From contig CM049316.1 in assembly GCA_026874595.1 (NCBI GenBank), positions 71,577,176 to 71,641,175 on the forward strand: 64,000 nucleotides of DNA, written 5' to 3'. This DNA is from Sipunculus nudus. Lineage: Eukaryota > Annelida > Sipuncula > Golfingiida > Sipunculidae. A program made the position numbers and the translations under genes. Below the pieces are notes generated by a model. It was not told where the DNA came from and did no database searches. It saw only the letters and a list, made by a program, of their open reading frames with translations. Shown here piece after piece: positions 55,870-64,000 of the stretch (the stretch's first letter is position 1; the number at the start of each line of letters is the position of its first letter).

Positions 55870-56458
55870 GGAAAAAAACGTGCCATGGTCAAAATTGGGC
55901 AAAATTTAAGGTACTGATTTTTTTTTGGTGCTAAAAACTTAAAAAATTTACAAAATTCAGATCTAATTTTGGGTAAACAATTGAATCTTAATTAAACATA
56001 GTTATATACTTGAGAAAATAGACTCTAGTTTCAAAATTTTTCATGTTAAGTGAGTTATTATTTTTCCTGATTTTTTACAAAGTCCATTATGTTTGGGCCC
56101 ATAACTTAAAGAATTTATACTTTACAGACTTAATTTCTGGCATGTACATAGGAACTATATAGAGGAATATTTATGGTAAATATGAGGAAAAACAGATGAG
56201 TGGTTTTGATATTAGGCAGTCCTGAAGTGTGAAAATAGGATTTTAATAAAAAATTGAGGTTTTTCCTTAATTTCTCAAAGGAACGAAGTCGCAAAGACCC
56301 AGTTTTCGGCTTGGTAGGAGATCTTGGGGACATCTAACATTATGCTGAATTTTGGATTCCTAGGTCTTACGGTTTCAAAACGTGCCACATCTACGGACGG
56401 ACAGACGGACGGAAGGACGACGACTATAGCTCAGATGACTTATAGTCAGCTGAGCTTA
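55870..56458. repeat. Repeat D, copy 3
   Basis: This is a full-length copy with head AACGTGCCATGGTCAAAATTG and the GGACGG plus TCAGCTGAGC tail. Confidence 0.7.
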
Positions 56459-56664
56459 AAATGAGGTTTTTCCTTAATATCTCAAAGGAAGGAAGTCCTA
56501 TTGACCCAATTTTTGGCATGATAGGAGATTTTGGGGACATCTTACTGTATGGCGAATTTTAGATTCGTAGGTCCAATGGTGTCGAAACGTGCCAGTCTTA
56601 CGGACGGACATCCGGAAAATGGACCACGACTATAGCTCAGATGACTTATAGTCAGCTGAGCTAA
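56459..56664. repeat. Repeat D, 5'-truncated copy 4
   Basis: Only the last ~200 bp (GAGGTTTTTCC to CAGCTGAGC) are present, directly abutting copy 3 in the same orientation. Confidence 0.7.
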
Positions 56665-56677
56665 TAAAAACACACTA

Positions 56678-57211
56678 GGTTGAATGAGGGACAAACAATA
56701 TCATTGTGATAATTACTATCTCAGCTATAATTTATTACTGGAATTAATAGTCAATTTCACACCTGTTGAAGTTTTACCTCTTCTGAAGTAAGGAATTACT
56801 TATCTGATGAACATCCACACTTTCATAGCATTACACCACTTTGTATACACAATTAAATGTGCACTTTAATCATTATAACCCTAGTGGTACAATACAAAAT
56901 CTAAAATGTAGCAAAGCCTTGAATAAGAATGAATCAAATACAGAATCACATACATCTAAATTATGCACCATCTGGGGGAGGGGGGGGAGGGGGGGGGGTG
57001 CAGGGCAGAGGGGAAGCCTGCCAGTAGTGGCCAAGCTGAGCCTGGGAAAGCTGCCATGAGTATGTTACATAACACAAGTGAAGGTTGTACTACAAGGTGG
57101 GTTTGATGTAAACAACATGACATGGTGTATGAATACTTGAATAAAAGCTACTCTTTTCAATCAATTCCTTTGAAATTTCAAATTTTAAAAGATTACATCC
57201 TTATGTATATG
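56678..57211. repeat. Duplication C, member 2, with G-rich tract
   Basis: This is the diverged direct copy of 53042-53578. The G-tract at 56974-56998 is interrupted by A. Confidence 0.8.
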
Positions 57212-57485
57212 TCAAGGCCCAGATTGCGATCTGGACGGATCTTAGATCTGTCCAGCCCAAATTGCGATTGCAGTTCAGGCCGGCCCAAATTGCGATCGCA
57301 ATCCAGGCTGGCCAGATCTTAGATCTGTCCAGCCTATATTGCGATCGCAGTTTAGTCCGGCCCAGATTGCGATCTTGTCTTTCTTGCTTTAGGATCGCAA
57401 TCTGGACTGGACATATCTAAGATCTGTCCAGTCCAGATTGCGATCCTAAACTTGACCAGCCCATATAGCGATCCATGCGATCCAA
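57207..57485. repeat. Island of nested palindromes built on ATTGCGATC and AGATCTTAGATCTGTCCAG
   Basis: At least three inverted repeats lie side by side. The best, 57388-57450, is 63 nt with 31-nt arms, one mismatched pair and a single central base. The one at about 57290-57352 is imperfect (about four mismatches). A weaker one is centred near 57243. All share a centre of the form AGATCT-T-AGATCTGTCCAG flanked by CAGATTGCGATC. The GC content differs from the AT-rich surroundings. No coding potential; function unknown. Confidence 0.8.
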
Positions 57486-58059
57486 GTGTTTCAGCTTGTA
57501 AATTTATAGTTATTTTAAAATTAAAAAAAAAATAAATAAAATATGTCAAAATTTTACCAAGACAAGTACTGATAATATTAAGACTCGTGGCTGTATCAGC
57601 TGTCACATGGTTCCTCAGTTTATGTTAATAAAATTAAACTTGTCCATCTCTAGTTCTCTCCTTGTACAATGTATGGGGTGTTCTTATGCTTGAGTTATTT
57701 TTTATTCTTACAATGGTTTCATAGCTGAGATTGCTTTTAATTTTTTTTACATTTTTTAAAATAAAAATATTTAAATATGATAAAAAATCAGATCTTAGAC
57801 AAGTTCTCGTTATGATTTCTGTAATGTTGATAATTGTCATAATTTTGCTATGTCTAGTGCTTAGATTGATGTGAAAGTAGTTCAAAGTGAATATAAGTTT
57901 TATGTTTAAATATAAATTAAAGCCATAAAACCAGGTACTTATGATCATTATGATCATACTTATGATCAATTTGTGAAATTTGTAAATTCTGGATTCTCAA
58001 GAACTTTGTTTTGCTGAAACTGAATAAATACCAGACATGATAAGAATACTTTGCAAATA
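57486..58059. other. AT-rich DNA, nothing recognisable
   Basis: This contains only AT-rich low-complexity sequence and short open stretches without recognisable domains. Confidence 0.4.
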
Positions 58060-58290
58060 TATTTCAGATCTAATTTTGGGTAAACAATGGAATCTTGATA
58101 AAATAAAGTTATATCCCTGAAAAAACGTCTTAAGCTTCAGCAATTCTCATGTTAAATGAGTAAATATATTTCTGATTTTTTTTTAAAAATTGCAATACAT
58201 TAAGGCCCATAACTTCAAATCAATATCCAATACTGACCTTTTTTTTGGTACGTTCAAGGAAAATGTATGGAAGAATATGAATTCTAAATT
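58060..58290. repeat. Repeat D, internal fragment
   Basis: CAGATCTAATTTTGGGTAAAC to GGAAGAATATGAAT matches the middle of copy 1 (53696-53910). Confidence 0.65.
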
Positions 58291-58466
58291 AACAGTTAAA
58301 GTAACTATCAGTATATGTTTACTGTCAACATCTACGCAGTGATATATAATTGTCTTCTAAAAACTTCAATAAAAGCTAGCGTTTTTTATCAACTGCTTTC
58401 AAAATTCAGATTGTATAATATTATAACATTGTTTGCATGATGTGAAAAATAAATCAACATTGCTTA

Positions 58467-59074
58467 CCAGAAAAATAATGTGCAATGGCCATAGTTGTCC
58501 AAAATTAAAGGTAATAATTTTACATTTGTGCTAATTACTTAAAATATTTTTAAAAAATTATATCTAATTTCTGGTAAACAATTAAAAACTAAATTTAAAA
58601 TAGTTATATTGTTGAAATTGGCTCTCTAGCTTCAACAAATATCAAGTTAAGCGAGTAAATATTTTTCACTACTTTTGATAGTAAGTGCATTCTGGCCCAC
58701 AATTTCAACAATTTACACGATACTGACCTAATTTCTTGCATGTTTATAGGATATATATGCAGAAATAGTTATGCCAAATATGAACAATACAACACCAGTG
58801 GGTTTTATGGTGTGCAGTCTTGAAGTGTAACAATAGGTTTTTAATGGAAATGGGAGGTTTTCCTTAATATTTCGAATTATAACGTAGTCGAAGTGACTTG
58901 GTTGCGTTTTGTTAGGAGAACTTGAGAACATCTAACTGGATGTAGAATTTCGGGTTCGTAGGTCCTAACGGTTTCAAAACGTGCCTTGTTAACGGACATC
59001 AAGCTGGCCGGACGGACGGATGGCCAGATGGACCATCGCTATAGCTCCGATTACTTATAGTCAGCTGAGCTAAA
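58467..59074. repeat. Repeat D, diverged copy 5
   Basis: This has the head-to-tail order of repeat D with a degraded GGACGG run and a TATAGTCAGCTGAGC end. A further tail-like remnant (GGTCAGCTGAGC) lies near 59252-59266. Confidence 0.65.
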
Positions 59075-59274
59075 TACGTGTACAACAAGGTCAAAGTGAC
59101 CAATTTTTTTATCCTAACAGATTTCCCAAAGGATCTATAACTGGATTTTGGAGAAGCAGGAACTTAATATAATTATTAGTGCCCCGTTAACATAGGAGTG
59201 GATGAGCAGACGGACGGTGAACAAAAGTGATCACTTTAGTTCTGATGTCGTATGGTCAGCTGAGCAAAAAGCAC

Positions 59275-62097
59275 CCGATATAAAAGAAACAATTTTTCAT
59301 TTATCATTTAAATGTTTAATTTTCAGCTGTCATACAAAAGGCTGATAGTCAGAGGAGAGATAAAAAATAAACTAGAGTAGAGCAGAATTTAATACCTCTC
59401 ACTGCAGTTGATGTTTACAACAAAAAGCATTTAATATCCTAATATCTTTAAATAAACAATATAGTTACTGTTTTATTCTTAAAAGAACAAGATAATGACT
59501 CTGCATGTTTGCCATGCTATTTATACCATACATTATAAAACCGGGATATTTTCGCGTACAGGTAAATTTCACAAGCAAGGAGACCTTGACCTGCAAAAGA
59601 TACATGCTAGCAAAATTTAAATGCTCAATTTAAATCCTACATCAGCAACAGATGTATCAAGCCTCACTGGTGCTTCTGTCACCGGCACATATTCTTGCCA
59701 TTTTAGTAGCATTCTTTATGCTTAAAAATTTCAATCGATTTCTTCACTAAAACGCACCCCACATATTTTCCTCATAGCTTTCTAAAACCATAACTGAGAA
59801 ATTGCAAAAAAAATTATGCCAGCATAAAGTCAGACCTGTTCATTCCAGAAAGTTGCATGCCACGAAGTAAATTCGACCAGTATGTGTAATATCCCTTAGT
59901 AATAAAATGCACTAAAATTTTTCAGCACCTTTTCCCTCCGTAGACCGACTGTTCAGGGTACCATTTAAATAGGTCACAACTTGATCCTTTGGTTAGGGCC
60001 CCAATTTTGCAATATGAAGGCGGCGTTTCCACTGGCGGCTTTTCCTGCTTTGTGCTGACATGCTGTAGGCGGTCGGTAATCATATGTCGTAAAATCCATG
60101 TGGCTGGACCTGTCAGGATTAAGGACCCACAAAGTGCAAAATCACACGAAGCCAATGCACAGAGCCAATGGAAAGCCAGCCTTGTACCAGTACAGGTACA
60201 AGCTGACCTTAAAACCAATTTAATTGAACTGTTACATAGATCCACTATCTGCAGATATTTGGCTAAAAGAGCCATGTTCGGCATCATAAGAATATATCCT
60301 ATTATCTTCTTCAAACGTTTTCAAGGTCATTTATCAAAGAAAATAACTCTGACCTTCCATAGCAAATTATGACCTTGCATCAAGACCATTAACTGCATTA
60401 TCATCTTTCATGGCAAAATTTATCAAAGCAACATGCAACCTCATTTCACAAACACAGCATAATATGACCTTGTTTCGAGGTCATCCACATTAATTTTACC
60501 TAAGGTCAAGGTCATCCATACAAGTGTCTTTTGTAAAACTTGTTTTGGTGAGCACCTCGAGATCCAAATAGATAATTATGCAAAAACAGAATAGTACTGT
60601 CAGTGATGCAGATGGAATATACTTCCCTCGCCAAAAAAAAGAGAATGAAGAAAAAGATCCAGTCCCTCTGCATCACACTCTGTAGGTTGTAGACATTGTA
60701 CATATAATCCTGTATATAACTTGCATGGCACTAACTGTTTTTCAGGCTGTGTTGAATTTTCCTTTATTATAAGTGATCATTTTAACAGTGCAAAAATAAG
60801 TAGATACTCTTGAATTCCAGCTTGGTAAAGATTGAAGCTAGCAGGCCATGCAAAATGGCACAAATAGAGAAGCTCGCACTATTTTGTATAACAAAATAAT
60901 TTCCTTGTTTCCAATGAACGCAGTCACTTTCAAGACCGATCTAGTATTTTTAAATTTATATATAAATATATATTATATATGTGACACAAGTTCACAGGCA
61001 AATTGAACAGCGCAACATGAGTCAAGTGTCACCACAACTTGGTGATTGCTATATGCTAAAACTACTTCATACACAACGATATCCTTTTCCACGAGGGCCA
61101 GTGATAAAGAGTATACAGTCCAACAGAATAATGGCACATCTAGATGCAAACCAATACACAGTGTATATCTTGGATTTGCTTTTGCATGGCAGGTGATTTG
61201 AAAAAAAAAACGCCCTTCTTTACATCCTTTGATGTACTGTTCATAATGCAATAAATTATCACAATAAATGTAATTCAGTCTTTGCTGTCCAGTATTTTTT
61301 TTCTACACTTCCAATTAGTGCACATTAGTTTCTTAAAACCAAGACAGATAACCATTGTTATCCCATGGTTTTGGTATTTTTGTAAACATTTCTTCATATT
61401 ATATAATGATCACATCCAAAAAGCAAGCTTTTTTATAAATCCTGTTGAAGACTTGAAACAAGTTGTCAACTCAGTGTGTTAAAATTGTCTGATGAACTTG
61501 GAAAATAAAATATCACGAGAGGTGTTGATATAGTTCCTTGGGAGTACAGATAGAAAGCAGGCCACCCAACGGCCCGCTTGCTGCCATTACTCGAAACAGT
61601 AACTTCGGCCAAGGCATTTAATCCTTGAAGCAGTGTAGTTCCAATGTTTTTAATATCCAGAATATAAAATGTGCAGATTAGGTTAGGATTTTATTTGGCG
61701 TTCCCCTCTCTGTCTCCTGTGGAGTCTCTTGATTGTTGTTGTTTAAGGAATGCTTACTCCCTCGTACTATCAGTGTTAAAGCCAATTCAAAATTTTAGTG
61801 TTCTATTGGAACGTCCGGACATTGAGCCCTGTCAGTCATCTGGATGTTCTGGGCAGGATCTGTTTCTCTGGAACCACATATCTATACAACTGAAAAAGAA
61901 GAAAACAAAAGTTTAGAAAATGTGCCACTGACCTTTTGACTTTTTTTTGTTACGAAGGATTTACTTATGAGACAGAATTCATAGTGTTTTCAAAGCAAGC
62001 TATTAAATTACCTATTCCATAGACTTTATTTAATTTCTAGCTTACCTGTGCACATGTTAAGGTAGGGAACTCTAGCTAATTCCTGTTCAGAAAAATT
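59275..62097. other. No recognisable gene; GGTCA-rich stretch at 60320-60520
   Basis: AAGGTCA/TGACCTT words recur at 60320-60520 (for example AAGGTCAAGGTCATCC). A perfect 8-bp hairpin CTTGTACC/GGTACAAG lies at 60181-60202. Overlapping open stretches on both strands at 59922-60372 have no recognisable domain. Confidence 0.4.
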
Positions 62098-62302
62098 CAC
62101 CTCTGTGACGGATGTATGAGCTTGTACCTACAAGCTGTTAGTAAACACAGCAATGTTGAAAATGGTTTACAATTTAACCTACAGTGATTTGCTGCATATG
62201 TGCGAAGGTGAAAGGTCACTCTTTGCAAAACTATGGTTTTGGGTACTTCCTAAAAGAGGTCCTTGTTGAATGTGTTTTATTTTGGCAGCAACCCAGATGT
62301 TA
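62098..62302. repeat. Diverged fragment related to the interior of the 48.4-kb TTAA element
   Basis: Shared order: GATGTATGA.CTTGT, a GTAAAC block, GCATATGTGCG / GCATATATGCG, TTGCAAAAC and TGTTGAAT.TGTTTT. The terminal inverted repeats are not recognisable. Confidence 0.5.
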
Positions 62303-64000
62303 TAAAGCGGTGTCAGGTCGTTCATTATATAATACATATGTACTATGATGCCAGGTTGCAGAATACGTGCAAATACAAATACATTTCCAATTTGCATTTC
62401 TTAATGATAACCTGCATTCCCATTTATCTGAAATACATTTGAATCTACACACCAGTATATACTGGCTCATATTTGTACCCAACCCTAGATATTATGTCTT
62501 TGTGATAAGAAAATATTTTTTTTTAACTGTTTAAAAGTAACATGTCCTATTTTCAGATTTTTTTTTCAAACATGACCATGTCATGTTAATCACAGACAGT
62601 CTGGGTTTATAAGGCCCTGTGCCTAACATGTTTCCCCTCACACAGTTTGTACTATTTTTGTCTGTAGTAAACTTGAAGACCTATTATTCGTTATCAGAAC
62701 AAAGCTAGCTTGACATGGCTGATATGATATAAAAGATTTATAGCTCAGAAAGCTTGTACTTGACCAAATTGCATAGGACAAGGGTTCATGCAGGAACTCA
62801 TTTATGTACGATAAGAATCCCAAAATGTGTACAACAAAATCTAACAAGTCGAATATATCTAATAATATGCATGACACTATCTTTTCAAGTTCCCATGTAT
62901 GTGCAAGACAAATCTGAATAACCATCTTAAAGATAAGTTAATTTGGGGAAGGGGGGATCTGCATCTGAAATACAAGGAATACAGTTTCTTAAAAGTATAA
63001 AACAGTTTTATACCAGTATAAAGTTGGCAGGAGTGCAGTCAGCCCTAGAAATTCAATATATGCTCACAATGATCAACAAAATTATATAAGGAAATCATGA
63101 AGGTACTACTGCCACAACTGCTTCAGGACTGTGGCCTGGATTTAGGAAAGAATACAGGTTTGTGTGCAGTGTTTTATGAAACAAAGAAATAAACTACCAA
63201 ACAAATCTGGGTAACACAGATCAGCTGTGTACTGTATGTAACCCACCCCGTCTTGGTACATGCACTGGGAGGCAGACTTTGATCCAGGTACCAGTCTAGT
63301 GCCAGGTGAGAAAACAAGAGAAGTTAATTATCTCAGTGGGTAAATTCTCCAGGCACTTTGTTTGAAAGCTGCTGGATCTAGTTAATACTTTTCTGGTAAA
63401 GATTTATCACGCCTGTTCGGAAGGGATATATATATATATATATTTCATCTTATTCCTCATTCTAAAGTAGTGGCCAAGGGTTTTCAAATAAATCTGACAT
63501 ATTAATTAAATGTTAAACACAACTCAAGTATCAGTGAACAGTTATGCTGGTAGCAGGCATGGATCATGCAAAGATATATCTTGGAAACACACTGGAAGCT
63601 AAGTAGTTGACATGTTGCAAAATTCAGGAGTAACTTATATGAATATGTTACTTGAAGAAATAAGGTCATAGTGACCTTATTTCAGATATTTCAAAAGCCT
63701 AGAAAGCTGCATTCTAAGAGATGCAAGCCTCCGCCATTTACTCATTAGTCCCATATACCTAGGTTAATTCATGCATAAGTGACTGCACATTTGTGAATAT
63801 TCCTTGATGAAGTTCCTGGACCTGGATCATGTGCCTGATCCACACCAAAATACTGATTCTTCATTTCCAAAATGGCCTGAAAATTTCATGAGATTCCATT
63901 CATGATTGCACGAATTATTTTTTGAACACACACAAACAAATGAATGCACAACCTCTTGGCACAGGCTAAAAGTCCACAGTTGGGTAGGACATAGTCAAGG
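62303..64000. other. AT-rich DNA with a (TA)n tract at 63427-63442 and a perfect hairpin at 63657-63683
   Basis: No gene was recognised. The hairpin has 12-bp perfect arms (GAAATAAGGTCA / TGACCTTATTTC) and a 3-nt loop. Confidence 0.45.

Noticed and set aside
59922-60372. 127- and 130-codon frames on opposite strands
   Set aside because: Mutually antisense, without recognisable motifs, next to GGTCA-rich repeat sequence.

Overview
The window looks like invertebrate animal DNA, most probably a bivalve mollusc. That is an inference from the Ty3/Gypsy element type, the many (TA)n and (TG)n tracts, and the GGACGGACGG and AGCTCAGCTGA-bearing dispersed repeats; no host gene was recognised to confirm it. 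There are no bacterial-type operons, CRISPR arrays, rRNA or tRNA genes that I can support. || Positions 1-37054 are a head-to-tail array of at least four nearly identical Ty3/Gypsy LTR retrotransposons. The repeat period is about 9485 bp (steps of 9485, 9487 and 9484). Neighbouring copies share a single LTR: internal - LTR - internal - LTR - internal - LTR - internal - LTR. The window opens inside the internal region of copy 1, so the left end of the array is not seen. The array ends at 37054, exactly at an LTR 3' terminus, and abuts a (TA)n tract. || Each internal region (about 6.5 kb) holds, in order: a primer-binding site (18-nt match expected for a tRNA 3' end), a roughly 980-nt leader, a gag reading frame with an RRM-like N-terminus and PNMA-like capsid, a second gag frame with a CCHC knuckle, a canonical -1 frameshift signal (TTTAAAC plus a perfect 10-bp stem), a pol frame ordered protease-RT-RNase H-integrase, and a polypurine tract. 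The LTR is unusually long (about 2.95 kb). It contains an 81-bp direct duplication whose two copies bound a GT...AG segment of 2578 nt. All four copies share the same internal break in gag. Pol is open in copies 1-3 (copy 3 has lost the RT YxDD tyrosine). Pol is broken in copy 4 by a 19-bp deletion and a nonsense codon. || Positions 37055-64000 are repeat-rich and AT-rich, with no recognisable protein-coding gene. They hold microsatellites, a diverged 1.1-kb duplication with a nested insertion (37.2-41.6 kb), TTAA-flanked inverted-repeat elements (39.9-40.4 and 48.4-48.9 kb, with a diverged relative near 62.1 kb) and a possible CAGTGGCGGA-type element (45.3-45.9 kb). From 51.0 to 59.3 kb there is a dense cluster of diverged repeat modules. 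It includes a striking island of nested palindromes at 57.2-57.5 kb.
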